DNA of 64,000 nucleotides from CBDEUK01 sp965250225 (GCA_965250225.1 CBDFNQ010000017.1:1-64000), one strand, 5' to 3'; positions 26,202-36,130 are shown, counted from the first letter of the stretch. Translations and numbers: made by a program. The notes: generated by a model from the sequence alone, not told the origin.

Positions 26202-27303
26202 TCAAGCGAATATTATAATTTCATTACGGGGATATAAGAAAATATCATTAGATGTTGAACTGCAATGTCATAATGGAGAAACACTGGTATTGTTTGGCCC
26301 ATCAGGCAGTGGCAAGACAACAGTGTTAAGAGCTATTGCCGGATTACACACGGCTGATGCTGGTTCCATTTCTGTTAATGATCACTCTTGGTTTCATGCA
26401 CAAAATAATATTAATTTACCCCCGCAACAGCGAACTGCTGGCCTTATGTTTCAAGAATACGCCCTCTTCCCACATAAAACTGCTTTGCAGAATTTAATAT
26501 TGTCTCTACAACACAAACCAAAAGAACAACGCCAACAGGCTGCTAAAAAGATTCTAAAACGCGTCCATTTATCAGGACTTGAATCTCGATATCCCCATCA
26601 ACTATCCGGTGGACAAAAACAACGCGTTGCACTCGCACGCGCACTGGCTAAAGAACCTGAAATATTATTGCTTGATGAACCGTTTTCTTCTGTTGATCAT
26701 TTAACCAAAAGAAAACTGGTTCGCGAGTTGAGTGTACTCAAACACGAATTAAAAATGCCCATTGTTATGGTAACTCACGATCTTGATGAAGCTCGTGTAA
26801 TGGCAGATCGAATCTGCGTCATTCATCATGGCAAAACCTTGCAACAAGGTGTTACGGAAGAAATACTGAAGCGACCGAAAAGCAAACAAGTTGCCAAGCT
26901 ACTTGGCATGAACAATATTTTTGAAGCTTCCATAAAACGGCACATACAAGATAAATCATTCACAATCATTGAGTGGCAAGGAAAAGAAATTGAGGCGACT
27001 TATCAAGCGGAATTCAAACCAGAGGATCAGATTGATTGGGTCATACCGGCTGAGAATATTATTTTGCACCGTAAAGAAAAACCGTCACAAGGAGAAAAGG
27101 AAAATCCAGTCAATGGTATCATCAAGGAATGTCTGCCACTGGGTGAAACAACTTACATAACAGCTGAAGTCAATAACAATGACATGTTTTCATTATCCGT
27201 ACCAACACACGTAGCAAACAGGAACCAGCTAAAAACCAATGAAAGCATCCAATTTTCATTGCTGGCTAACGCCATTCATATCATGCAAAAGCAAATTCTT
27301 TGA
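26194..27303 (+). CDS. modC: molybdate ABC transporter, ATP-binding protein
   Basis: The 369-residue ATPase has Walker A GPSGSGKTT, signature LSGGQKQRVALARAL, Walker B LLLDEPFSSVD and the H-loop MVTHD. The C-terminal third (from about residue 240) carries TOBE/MOP-like sequence used for oxyanion-dependent regulation in ModC. It completes modABC. Supply of Mo or W fits the nearby pterin-dependent AOR. Confidence 0.92.
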   Translation: MSDQANIIISLRGYKKISLDVELQCHNGETLVLFGPSGSGKTTVLRAIAGLHTADAGSISVNDHSWFHAQNNINLPPQQRTAGLMFQEYALFPHKTALQNLILSLQHKPKEQRQQAAKKILKRVHLSGLESRYPHQLSGGQKQRVALARALAKEPEILLLDEPFSSVDHLTKRKLVRELSVLKHELKMPIVMVTHDLDEARVMADRICVIHHGKTLQQGVTEEILKRPKSKQVAKLLGMNNIFEASIKRHIQDKSFTIIEWQGKEIEATYQAEFKPEDQIDWVIPAENIILHRKEKPSQGEKENPVNGIIKECLPLGETTYITAEVNNNDMFSLSVPTHVANRNQLKTNESIQFSLLANAIHIMQKQIL

Positions 27304-27427
27304 AATTTTTTGATTCCATTTGAAACTACTTTAAGAACAAATTCATCTATAAAAATTAAAATAATAGACTACACTTATAGACATAGTGGAGAGAAGATCC
27401 GCTAAACAATGTCACCATTCGTGACAT

Positions 27428-27455
27428 AACCCTCGCACGACGTAAAGCGGGGGTT
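27428..27455. terminator. hairpin after modC (terminator candidate)
   Basis: AACCCTCGC and GCGGGGGTT pair over nine positions with one G-U wobble, around a ten-base loop. It lies 125 bases after the modC stop. Only three T residues follow, so termination strength is uncertain. Confidence 0.4.
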
Positions 27456-27536
27456 TCTAATGTCTAAAAACAATTCCACTTTTTGTAACTGCAACAGTGC
27501 AATCACTTTTATCCTGATATTTTTGTCTCGAATAAA

Positions 27537-27902
27537 CTATTTTATAAGCTTAAGTGACAATGGATATTCCCAAACCTCACCATCATTGGCTTTGATTCCA
27601 CCAATAATAGCAAAAACCACCGTAGCAATCGCCAGTGCGAACAAACCAAAAATCCCAATAACGAGAAGCGTGAGTATCGCGCATACGATGCCATAAAGAA
27701 AACTACTGATCAGCCAGTTAACCACTATCTTGCCATGGACATCTACGATGGGGTATTCCTCTTTCTTCATTTGCCATAACACAATGGGCAAAATCAGACC
27801 GGCAAAAGGAATAATAAAACCGGCTAGAATTGAAAAGTGAATGAACATAGCCCACTGATTGGCCTCTTTATCGCTGCTTTTTTCTGTTAAATCGTTAGAC
27901 AT
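27537..27902 (-). CDS. DUF4870-family membrane protein
   Basis: This 121-residue protein has three hydrophobic helices. ANQWAMFIHFSILAGFIIP, VDVHGKIVVNWLISSFLY and the C-terminal Ala/Ile-rich helix fit DUF4870. The ATG at 27902 is chosen because GGAGAGA lies just before it; an upstream ATG at 27935 adds only MIQNQAWRERE. The function is unknown. Confidence 0.8.
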   Translation of the reverse strand: MSNDLTEKSSDKEANQWAMFIHFSILAGFIIPFAGLILPIVLWQMKKEEYPIVDVHGKIVVNWLISSFLYGIVCAILTLLVIGIFGLFALAIATVVFAIIGGIKANDGEVWEYPLSLKLIK

Positions 27903-28003
27903 TTCTCTCTCCCTCCAAGCTTGATTTTGAATCATTAAATTCAGTGTTGCTCATTTTCATGTGGTTTACAATAAGACAATACCAATTCTCCAACTACAAA
28001 AAT

Positions 28004-28030
28004 AAAAAAAGGCCGACTAAGCCGACCTTT
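28004..28030 (-). terminator. rho-independent terminator of the EF-G gene
   Basis: Read on the minus strand, AAGGTCGGC-TTAGT-CGGCCTTTTTTT forms a GC-rich stem followed by a T-run, 24 bases after the fusA stop codon. This is a standard intrinsic terminator. Confidence 0.88.
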
Positions 28031-28053
28031 TACAGGAAAAGTACAACACATTG

Positions 28054-30141
28054 TTATTTCTTGGCTTCTTCACGCGCCTTTGTTTCAGCAATAACTTCCT
28101 CCGCTACATTTTTCGGGCACGCCATATAATGTAAAAATTCCATCGAGAACTGACCACGACCCGACGTCATAGTGCGTAGAGAACCAATATAACCAAACAT
28201 TTCACTTAGAGGAGATTCCGCTTTAATGCGGACACCTGTAGCTGTGGCTTCCTGTGATTTAATCATGCCGCGGCGGCGATTCAAATCACCAATCACATCA
28301 CCCACATTATCTTCTGGCGTATAGACATCCACTTTCATGATCGGCTCCATCAATTGCGGACCCGCTTTTGGCATGGTCTGTCGATAGGCTGCCATGGCTG
28401 CCAATTCAAAAGCAATCGCTGAAGAGTCAACTGCGTGAAACGCACCGTCCTCTAATATCACTTTAAAATCCAGACAAGGATAACCAGCCAGAACACCCTT
28501 ATCCATACTCTTGGCGAAGCCGCCTTGAATCGCTGGCCAGAATTCTTTCGGGACATTACCGCCAGTGACTTTTGATTCAAATTGGTAACCGCTGCCCGGT
28601 TCGCCAGGTTCTATAATATAATCAATCTTACCGTACTGACCCGAGCCACCCGATTGTTTCTTGTGAGTGTAACTGTCTTCAATACGTTGAGTGACAGTTT
28701 CACGATAAGCTACTTGTGGGCTTCCAACCGTTACTTCCACACCGTGAGTACGTTTCAAGATATCTACTTTAATATCCAGATGCAGCTCACCCATTCCCTT
28801 TAGAATAGTTTCACCACTGTCTTGATCGGTTTCAACATGGAAGGAAGGATCTTCTTTGATCATTTTACCCAGTGCGATACCGAGTTTTTCAGAGATCGCT
28901 TTGTCTTTCAAAGCAACCGCGATCGAAATCACAGGGTCTGGGAAGACCATCGGTTCAAGGGTGGCCGGCTTGTCCGGATCACATAATGTATGACCTGTTT
29001 GCACATTCTTCATACCCACTACTGCAACAATATCACCGGCTTGTGCCCCATCGAGTTCGATACGTTCATCCGCGTGCATTTCCACAATACGCCCAATCCG
29101 TTCTGTTTTTCCTGTAAACGTATTCAGCACGCTCATGCCTTTATCGAGCTTCCCGGAATAAACACGGATAAAGGTCAATGCGCCAAAACGGTCATCCATG
29201 ATCTTGAATGCCAGAGCACGTAGCGGCTTGGCCGGATCGACAATCGCCATCTTACCTGTTTCATTACCTTCGAGATCAACTTCTGGTTGGGGTTTGACCT
29301 CAGTCGGATCCGGTAAATAATCCACCACCGCATCCAGCGCCATCTGCACACCTTTGTCTTTAAAGGCCGCACCGCAATACGTAGGGAAGAAATCCAGAGC
29401 GATGGTGCCTTTACGAATACAACTCTTTATATTCTCAATAGAAAGCTCTTCACCTTCTAGATACTTCTCCACCAAATCATCATCTTGCTCAACCGCTGTT
29501 TCGACAAGTTTTTCGCGCCATTCTTCAATCGCTGCTGTCATATCTTCTGGCGGTTCAACAATCTCATAGGCAGTGGGTTCATTGGGGTCATTCCAGATCC
29601 ACGCCTTGCGTGTCAGCAGGTCAACACAACCTGTAAAATCGTCTTCAATACCAATTGGTAAGGCCATGACCAAAGGGTTTGCACCCAGGACATCTTCGAC
29701 CTGTTTAACCACACGGTAGAAATCCGCGCCCATGCGATCCAACTTATTGATGAAAATAATACGGGAAACCTCCGATTCGTTGGCATAACGCCAGTTGGTC
29801 TCAGATTGTGGTTCCACACCGCCGGAGCCACAAAAAACACCAATACCGCCATCAAGAACCTTCAAAGAACGATACACCTCAATCGTGAAATCAACGTGTC
29901 CGGGAGTATCAATAATGTTCAGACGATGGCCTTTCCAGAAACAACTGGTCGCAGCTGACTGGATCGTGATACCACGCTCCTGTTCCTGCTCCATAAAGTC
30001 GGTAGTGGCTTCACCATCGTGCACTTCACCTGTTTTGTGGATCTTCCCGGTTAGTTTTAAAATTCGCTCCGAGATTGTCGTTTTACCCGCATCCACATGA
30101 GCAAAGATGCCTATATTTCGATAGTTGCTTAAATCTGTCAT
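28054..30141 (-). CDS. fusA: translation elongation factor G (second-type, fusA2-like)
   Basis: This 695-residue GTPase has G1 AHVDAGKTT, switch II DTPGHVDFT and NKLDRMGADF, followed by domains II-V (MEFLHYMACPKNVAEEV at the end). It drives ribosomal translocation. The gene stands alone and is not in a str operon with rpsL, rpsG or tuf. Its sequence (HKTGEVHDGEATTDFMEQEQERG, in parts) is closer to the second EF-G carried by marine gammaproteobacteria. So a paralogue is likely. The ATG at 30141 is chosen because the family starts MTDLSNYRNIGI; the frame extends 18 codons upstream without similarity. Confidence 0.92.
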   Translation of the reverse strand: MTDLSNYRNIGIFAHVDAGKTTISERILKLTGKIHKTGEVHDGEATTDFMEQEQERGITIQSAATSCFWKGHRLNIIDTPGHVDFTIEVYRSLKVLDGGIGVFCGSGGVEPQSETNWRYANESEVSRIIFINKLDRMGADFYRVVKQVEDVLGANPLVMALPIGIEDDFTGCVDLLTRKAWIWNDPNEPTAYEIVEPPEDMTAAIEEWREKLVETAVEQDDDLVEKYLEGEELSIENIKSCIRKGTIALDFFPTYCGAAFKDKGVQMALDAVVDYLPDPTEVKPQPEVDLEGNETGKMAIVDPAKPLRALAFKIMDDRFGALTFIRVYSGKLDKGMSVLNTFTGKTERIGRIVEMHADERIELDGAQAGDIVAVVGMKNVQTGHTLCDPDKPATLEPMVFPDPVISIAVALKDKAISEKLGIALGKMIKEDPSFHVETDQDSGETILKGMGELHLDIKVDILKRTHGVEVTVGSPQVAYRETVTQRIEDSYTHKKQSGGSGQYGKIDYIIEPGEPGSGYQFESKVTGGNVPKEFWPAIQGGFAKSMDKGVLAGYPCLDFKVILEDGAFHAVDSSAIAFELAAMAAYRQTMPKAGPQLMEPIMKVDVYTPEDNVGDVIGDLNRRRGMIKSQEATATGVRIKAESPLSEMFGYIGSLRTMTSGRGQFSMEFLHYMACPKNVAEEVIAETKAREEAKK

Positions 30142-30311
30142 TTTCCCACTACTCTTTAAAATTATTGTTAAATGAATGTATCCCTTGTTGGTCAAATCCT
30201 GAGGTTCGAACCAAATACTGCGCCTGCTTTAACACACCATCTTGCGACATCAGATAAAATCCCATGCAAATAAGATTTTGGTGTGGCAAAAATCGCGCGA
30301 TTATAAACAGA

Positions 30312-30494
30312 ATGGGGGGATATGTGAACTATAGTCTTGCCAAAAATCGCCTTAAAGCTCAGGAAAATGACTATCTCGGCAATATACATCGGCCTCCAGC
30401 GGATAAATCAAATAATCAGGTTATTTTGCTATATCTGAGTGGTTTCATCAGGCAAACCGAATCCATCTTGAATCGAATGCTGAGCTACGTATAA
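30312..30494 (+). CDS. possible small protein, unsupported
   Basis: A 60-codon frame (MGGYVNYSLAKNRLKAQEND... LNRMLSYV) ends nine bases before yqcC, with a GGGGGG run near its start. It has no family that I recognise. It occupies most of the 362-base gap between fusA and yqcC. It may be a leader or a chance frame. Otherwise the gap holds the divergent promoters, which I cannot place with confidence. Confidence 0.25.
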   Translation: MGGYVNYSLAKNRLKAQENDYLGNIHRPPADKSNNQVILLYLSGFIRQTESILNRMLSYV

Positions 30495-30503
30495 TCCCGG
30501 CAT

Positions 30504-30848
30504 ATGCACGATATTCATAACCGTATAGCCGACGTATTACTCGAAGTTGAAGCAGATTTACGAACATCTGGTAAATGGGATAAACACCAACCTGCCGACA
30601 ATGCTCTCAACAGTGGCATTCCCTTTTGTATGGACACCCTCAAATTTGAACAATGGTTGCAATGGATCTTTCTTCCGCGCATGAAAGTTACCGTCGAACA
30701 AACAAAACCTCTCCCAGCCAAAAGTAGCATACTGGTTTATGCACAAGAATGTTTGCATAAAAGTGACCCATCGACGTCGAACCTGTTGCGATTAATCAAG
30801 CGCTTTGATGACTTGATCCAGATTCAATCCAGAGCTGTACGGCATTGA
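30504..30848 (+). CDS. yqcC: YqcC-family protein
   Basis: This 114-residue helical protein (LEVEADLRTSGKW, PFCMDTLKFEQWLQWIFLPRM in parts, ECLHKSDPSTSNLLRLIKRFD in parts) matches the YqcC/DUF446 family, usually encoded near truC in enterobacteria. Here truC is absent. The function is unknown. Confidence 0.85.
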   Translation: MHDIHNRIADVLLEVEADLRTSGKWDKHQPADNALNSGIPFCMDTLKFEQWLQWIFLPRMKVTVEQTKPLPAKSSILVYAQECLHKSDPSTSNLLRLIKRFDDLIQIQSRAVRH

Positions 30849-30945
30849 GTAAACACCGAACGGCTGGTGATGCCATATTAAGGATAAACTCATTTTCCCA
30901 ACAATCCGGGTTCAACTATAGGATTTTACAGGATCCTTTAAACAG

Positions 30946-30970
30946 TTGAGTTGAGTTGAGTTGAGTTGAG
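30946..30970 (+). repeat. pentanucleotide tandem repeat, five copies of TTGAG
   Basis: Five uninterrupted TTGAG copies lie about 75 bases upstream of the lipoprotein gene at 31045. Short tandem repeats in this position can change promoter spacing by slippage. No promoter elements are clear around it. Confidence 0.9.
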
Positions 30971-31044
30971 CCAACCTGACATAAAATCATCTACTAAATC
31001 TACATTATAATAAAAGCCCTTCTTTCTGCTGCCAATGGGAATGG

Positions 31045-32589
31045 ATGAATTCCATGAAAATACAATATGTATTGTGTTTGTCCGTTACGGTAATTCTGTC
31101 CGGTTGCAGTGGCTTTCCTCAACGCTCGACCATTATTGCTGGTGACAATAGTCCTCTTTCCATCTGTAACCAGATCTATATCACAGTCGATAAATCAATT
31201 TCTACTGCCAGAACTATGGACGCTGAGGGTAAAAAACTACCTGGGTTCCACTACCTTCGCAGCAATCGCTTCCTTGCCTCATTGGGGGAGCAGGCATATG
31301 AGTCAGATCATATGGACGAATGGCTTGACCAATTAATCTTTCTCGACCAACAAGCCAGGACTGTTGAGTTAAACAATTTACCGACAGCATCAAAACATAA
31401 TCTGCTCAATCAACTTGTGGATTTACTCAAAAATGGCCAATCACTGGAACAAGCCTTAAAACATTGCGCTTCTCAGTTTAAAACCTACGACCTGGCAAAA
31501 CCGGAAAGACTAAAAAAAATTATTGAAACCGCAAAGGTTGAAGACGATTATTCTATTTTAAAACGCATGATAGGTCTTTACCCGATAACTCGGCATGCGG
31601 TTTATCTAGGATATCAACGATGGAAAAATGAAAACCTCGGCAGCTTCAACATTTCACATGATCATAAAAAATGGACAGGAAAAGCGGTTAGTTATCAACC
31701 TGAAACCAACACGATCCTGGACAGTAAAAAAATTAGTACGATCATTAAAAAATCAAGACGCACACAACTTAATATACCGGAACTATCAATCGAAGATCTG
31801 ACACATTTGGCAGAGTATTTTGCCCCTGTTTTTTTAATTGATGAAGTCAATAAAGCTGACAAAATTGGCAAACCTGTCTGGTCAACTAATATCAAATCAA
31901 CGGTTGATGTAGAACAGCCCGTAACATTTGTCCGACTGGGTTATACCTGGTTTGATAATGTCATTTTGCCCCAATTGATCTATACCATCTGGTTTTCAGA
32001 ACGTCCTGAAGAGTCTGAATGGGACATTCTGGCAGGCAAACTTGATGGCATCATCTGGAGGGTAACCATTGATGAGAATGGAAAAGCCTTAATCGCCGAT
32101 ACCATTCACCCCTGTGGTTGTTATCATCTCTTTTTCCCCGCTAATGGTGTTAACAAAAAAACAGTCAATGACATCAGTCTGGAAGAAACCATAGACATAG
32201 CTCAAATTTTGCCGAACATATCACCACATAATCGCCTCAGTATCCGGCTTGCAACAAACTCACACTATGTCGAAGCCCTGTCCGATGAAACAACACTGAA
32301 TCCAAACTGGGATTATCATTCATACAAACTGATCATTAACCATCCCGTTCCAGAATTTGAACTGCGTTCGATGCCGTTACCTTCCGGAGAAAATAAAAGC
32401 CTTTATGATCAAGAAGGTCTTGTTGCAGGTAGCGAACGAATAGAGCGCTGGTTACTCTGGCCGATGGGCATCAAAAACCCTGGCGCAATGCGACAATGGG
32501 GCAAACATGCAACAGTATTTGTCGGTAGAAGACATTTTGATGAGCCTTATTTATTTGAACATTCTTTTATGAAAACCGGCAATGAATAA
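31045..32589 (+). CDS. large putative lipoprotein, unknown function
   Basis: This 514-residue protein starts with a lipoprotein signal (QYVLCLSVTVILSGCS; lipobox LSGC). The rest is soluble, without repeats or a named domain that I recognise. Notable segments are FHYLRSNRFLASLGEQA, GYTWFDNVILPQLIYTIWFSERP (in parts) and HPCGCYHLFFP. It overlaps the following TPR gene by eight bases, so the two products probably act together at the cell envelope. ATG at 31045 or 31054 are both possible starts. Confidence 0.7.
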   Translation: MNSMKIQYVLCLSVTVILSGCSGFPQRSTIIAGDNSPLSICNQIYITVDKSISTARTMDAEGKKLPGFHYLRSNRFLASLGEQAYESDHMDEWLDQLIFLDQQARTVELNNLPTASKHNLLNQLVDLLKNGQSLEQALKHCASQFKTYDLAKPERLKKIIETAKVEDDYSILKRMIGLYPITRHAVYLGYQRWKNENLGSFNISHDHKKWTGKAVSYQPETNTILDSKKISTIIKKSRRTQLNIPELSIEDLTHLAEYFAPVFLIDEVNKADKIGKPVWSTNIKSTVDVEQPVTFVRLGYTWFDNVILPQLIYTIWFSERPEESEWDILAGKLDGIIWRVTIDENGKALIADTIHPCGCYHLFFPANGVNKKTVNDISLEETIDIAQILPNISPHNRLSIRLATNSHYVEALSDETTLNPNWDYHSYKLIINHPVPEFELRSMPLPSGENKSLYDQEGLVAGSERIERWLLWPMGIKNPGAMRQWGKHATVFVGRRHFDEPYLFEHSFMKTGNE

Positions 32590-33368
32590 AAGAGAAAATC
32601 GAAAATACCCTGTAAAGACCCTTCGTTGGCTTTTGTTGTTAAGCTGTTTCATCAGTCAATCTCCAGTGTATGCAAACACCTATGAAATTGCTGAGCAGCT
32701 CTATTATGTGGGTAAATTTCAAGAATCGGCAATGATTGCCAGGAAACTCGATACTGTAAAAGCTTACGCACTGGCGGGGAAAGCAACATTGGCCGAAGCC
32801 AGTTTCCTTGCCAAAGAAATAGACAAGTCCAGTCTTTTCCAGCAGGCAATAAGTGACTCTGAAAAAGCATTAAAATTGCAACCGTTACATCTAGGCGCAC
32901 ATTTACAAATTGCTATGGCTCTCGGTTTCGTTGCCGATCATGAAAATATTTTATCCGCTTATCTCAATGGTTATGCAGAACAAGGAAAATATCATCTTGA
33001 AAAAGCATTATCTATTGCCCCAAACAATGCGTGGGCCAATGGTTTATATGGCATGTGGCATTTGCAAGTAGTCCGAAGGGCGACACCTAATGATTGCAAA
33101 AAATTTCTATGGTGCCTCACTTGAAGCAGGGCTTTTTTATTGTAACAAGGCACAGAAATTGTCAAAAAACGAATTACAAATCCTTTATGGTTGTGCTATT
33201 TCCTTAACTGAACTCGATGAAAATCAATATCATACGAAAATTTGTAACATGCTCGAATCCATTACAGGCAAAGAACCGAGAGACATAACAGAGACCTATC
33301 TTATTCAACAGGCAAGTACTGAAACACAGCAAAATACCTGTAACACAGTGGTAACCAGCCAGCAATAA
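32582..33368 (+). pseudogene. exported TPR-like protein with one frameshift
   Basis: The first frame (32582 to about 33079) has a signal peptide (WLLLLSCFISQSPVYA) and TPR-like helices (EIAEQLYYVGKFQESAMIARKL in parts, SEKALKLQPLHLGAHLQIAMAL in parts). The second frame (about 33081-33368) continues AKNFYGASLEAGLFYCNKAQKLS. Dropping one G of the AAGGG run at 33077-33080 joins them as VVRRRHLMIAKNFYG. The change may be a real mutation or a sequencing error in a G run. The gene is coupled to the preceding lipoprotein gene by an eight-base overlap. Confidence 0.75.
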
Positions 33369-33503
33369 ACTGATCAAAAGAAATCTATCCCGGATTAACT
33401 ATCAATGTGAGCATGATAAAATCCACATAACATGCGGGATGAATTTCGTGTAATATTAGATCCTCCTGATGATACAAATCAAACGATTTACAAAGGCGAG
33501 TCC

Positions 33504-33758
33504 ATGCACTTTTCAAAAGAACAAACCGCTGAAATCGAAATACTGATCCAATACAACCTGGATACGACTCAACAAGGTATCAAAGTGCACTCAAACGCCA
33601 ACCTTGAACATGTCGAAGCGGTACAGCGTCTTTTCGAAAAAGGTCTGGTTACACAAATTGATGGTGGCTATCTTACCGATCTAGGCAGAAAAGCCGCTGA
33701 ACACGCTCAAACACTCGTACTTATGTTGGCACCCCATCACCAAAGTTTAGCGAGCTAG
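33504..33758 (+). CDS. TIGR02647-family protein
   Basis: This 84-residue protein (MHFSKEQTAEIEILIQYNLDTT in parts, GIKVHSNANLEHVEAVQRLFEKGL in parts, DGGYLTDLGRKAAEH) matches the small TIGR02647 family of gammaproteobacteria. The C-terminal part looks like a winged-helix segment, so a DNA-binding role has been suggested. The ATG at 33504, with GGCGAG upstream, is preferred over one at 33432. Confidence 0.8.
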   Translation: MHFSKEQTAEIEILIQYNLDTTQQGIKVHSNANLEHVEAVQRLFEKGLVTQIDGGYLTDLGRKAAEHAQTLVLMLAPHHQSLAS

Positions 33759-33900
33759 ATTTCAGGCAGAAATATTAATAAAACTGTTTATTAATCTAAC
33801 GTTCAGAACACGTAGTTTTTACTCGACGGCGGTGCAACAAACCCCTATAGTACGCCACCTCTTAAAGTACTTCGTTTTTACATAACTCAGGAATATTACG

Positions 33901-35517
33901 TTGATCTCCACATCTAACATCACCATGCAGTTTGGCGCCAAGCCCTTATTCGAAAATATTTCAGTCAAGTTCAGCGATGGGAATCGCTATGGCCTGATCG
34001 GTGCTAACGGCTGTGGAAAATCCACATTCATGAAAATTCTGGATGGCAGCCTGGAAGCCACTTCCGGCAACGTATCAATTGGCCCTAACGAACGCCTGGG
34101 GACATTGCATCAGGATCAATTTGCCTTCGAAGAATACAGCGTCATTGATACCGTCATCATGGGTCATGCCGAGTTATGGAAAATAAAACAGGAACGCGAT
34201 CGGCTTTATTCACTGGCAGAAATGTCTGAAGAAGAAGGCCTGCAAGTCGCTGAACTCGAAATCGAATTCGCAGAGATGGATGGCTATAGTGCCGAAAGCC
34301 GTGCTGGTGAGTTACTCATGAGCGCTGGTATTGCAGAAGAATTACACGAAGGCTCAATGAGTGAGATCGCACCAGGCTGGAAACTCAGAGTTTTGTTAGC
34401 TCAGGCCCTGTTCGCAGAGCCGGACATTCTGTTGCTCGACGAACCAACCAATAACCTCGATATCAATACCATTCGCTGGTTGGAATCCGTGCTCAACGAA
34501 CGTAAGAGCACCATGGTGATCATTTCCCATGACCGACACTTTCTCAATGCCGTATGCACACACATTGCTGATATTGACTATGGTGAATTACGTGTCTATC
34601 CCGGCAACTACGATAATTTCATGACCGCATCGACCCAGGCTCGCGAACGCATGCAATCTGAAAATGCCAAAAAGTCAGCGCAGATCGCCGATCTGAAACA
34701 CTTCGTCAGTCGTTTCTCGGCCAATGCCTCAAAAGCCAAACAGGCAACATCCAGAGCGCGACAAATTGAAAAAATAAAGTTAGAAGATATCAAGGCTTCC
34801 AGTCGGGTAAGCCCCTTCATTCGCTTTAACCAGGAGAAAAAATTGCATCGGCAGGCATTATCTCTGGAAAATCTAGGCCATGGTTTTGACAATGAAACGC
34901 TTTTTAATAACGGTAATCTGATCCTAGATGCCGGAACACGTCTGGCAGTGATCGGTGAGAATGGCGTTGGAAAAACAACTTTTCTTCGCTGCCTCATGAA
35001 TGAAATCGTTGCCGATAATGGCACGGTAAAATGGGCCGAGAATGCGTCACAATCCTACTGCCCTCAGGACAGCTCTGCTGAATTCGATAATGAGTTGAAT
35101 CTATTTGACTGGATGAGTCAGTGGCGGAAAGCCAAACACGATGATCAAATCGTCCGTGCCACGCTTGGGCGTCTATTGTTTTCTTCAGAGGATTTTGAAA
35201 AAAAGGTCAAGGTCTGTTCTGGTGGTGAAAAAAACAGGTTACTGTTCGGCAAGTTAATCATGATGGAAACCAATGTCATGCTAATGGACGAACCCACTAA
35301 TCATCTGGACATGGAAGCCATTGAGTCTCTGAACCTTGCACTGGAACATTATGAGGGCACTTTAATCTTTGTCAGTCACGACCGTGAATTCGTTTCATCA
35401 CTGGCCACCCGGATCATTGAAATCAAAGATCAACAACTGGTGGACTTCCATGGAACCTACGAGGAATACCTTGCAAGTCAGGAAGATGCAGCGAAAAAAG
35501 TCGCCAATTCCAGATAA
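33901..35517 (+). CDS. ybiT: ABC-F ATPase, YbiT type
   Basis: This 538-residue protein has two ABC ATPase domains and no membrane part. Walker A motifs are GANGCGKST and GENGVGKTT. Signature-like motifs and Walker B LLLDEPTNNLD and LMDEPTNHLD are present. TSNITMQFGAKPLFENISVKF (in parts) is the YbiT N-terminus. ABC-F proteins act on ribosomes, relieving stalls or modulating elongation. The start is a TTG at 33901, supported by alignment with YbiT and an AGGAA eleven bases upstream. Confidence 0.92.
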   Translation: MISTSNITMQFGAKPLFENISVKFSDGNRYGLIGANGCGKSTFMKILDGSLEATSGNVSIGPNERLGTLHQDQFAFEEYSVIDTVIMGHAELWKIKQERDRLYSLAEMSEEEGLQVAELEIEFAEMDGYSAESRAGELLMSAGIAEELHEGSMSEIAPGWKLRVLLAQALFAEPDILLLDEPTNNLDINTIRWLESVLNERKSTMVIISHDRHFLNAVCTHIADIDYGELRVYPGNYDNFMTASTQARERMQSENAKKSAQIADLKHFVSRFSANASKAKQATSRARQIEKIKLEDIKASSRVSPFIRFNQEKKLHRQALSLENLGHGFDNETLFNNGNLILDAGTRLAVIGENGVGKTTFLRCLMNEIVADNGTVKWAENASQSYCPQDSSAEFDNELNLFDWMSQWRKAKHDDQIVRATLGRLLFSSEDFEKKVKVCSGGEKNRLLFGKLIMMETNVMLMDEPTNHLDMEAIESLNLALEHYEGTLIFVSHDREFVSSLATRIIEIKDQQLVDFHGTYEEYLASQEDAAKKVANSR

Positions 35518-35557
35518 CAAAAAAGGTCGATTCCAGGGTTCTGGTCCTGGTACCGCA

Positions 35558-36130
35558 TTAATTAGAATGTAACCAACGATGGAATAATTTTGCCATTAAG
35601 GGCATCACTACATAGGTCATAAGAGTAACCAGTGTCAGTGATATAATCGCTAGCTGTATAATCATATGAAACTTTGCCAAAAATGGAACGAGGCAATAAT
35701 GTAATAATAAACTTGATGGAAAAATAGACATCCAGACAATGATCATCATCTTGTACTTTGGTGGTGGGACCAGCGCTTCTCCTTCTGGCATAGCGAACCA
35801 GGTTTCCAGTCCACTGAGAATTTCCATTTCCTGTTCTCCCTGCTCTACTTCAGCATAGCGACTCATCCATTTTTCACGCACCTCTGAACCTTCCCAGGCC
35901 AGGTAGTGACGCATGGAATCAAATTTAAACACGATGCGATAATAGTCACCTGGTTTGGTAGGGCGGATAATGTTTGCGCCAAGATGTCCATCGAATGACA
36001 TGGCATCTTTCGTCGTGCCAGACATGACTTTTTCAAAATCCTCTATGCGATCGGGTTTTGGACGACGTTTTACAATGATCGTGACCGATGAGTCACATTC
36101 AATTCCTGATGATTGATCAGTTTGTCCCAT
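35558..36130 (-). CDS. ABM-domain membrane protein
   Basis: This 190-residue protein has an N-terminal antibiotic-biosynthesis-monooxygenase (ABM) fold (VTIIVKRRPKPDRIEDFEKVM in parts, GANIIRPTKPGDYYRIVFKF in parts) and two C-terminal membrane helices. Such fusions are common as conserved hypothetical proteins. No substrate is known. Confidence 0.82.
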   Translation of the reverse strand: MGQTDQSSGIECDSSVTIIVKRRPKPDRIEDFEKVMSGTTKDAMSFDGHLGANIIRPTKPGDYYRIVFKFDSMRHYLAWEGSEVREKWMSRYAEVEQGEQEMEILSGLETWFAMPEGEALVPPPKYKMMIIVWMSIFPSSLLLHYCLVPFLAKFHMIIQLAIISLTLVTLMTYVVMPLMAKLFHRWLHSN

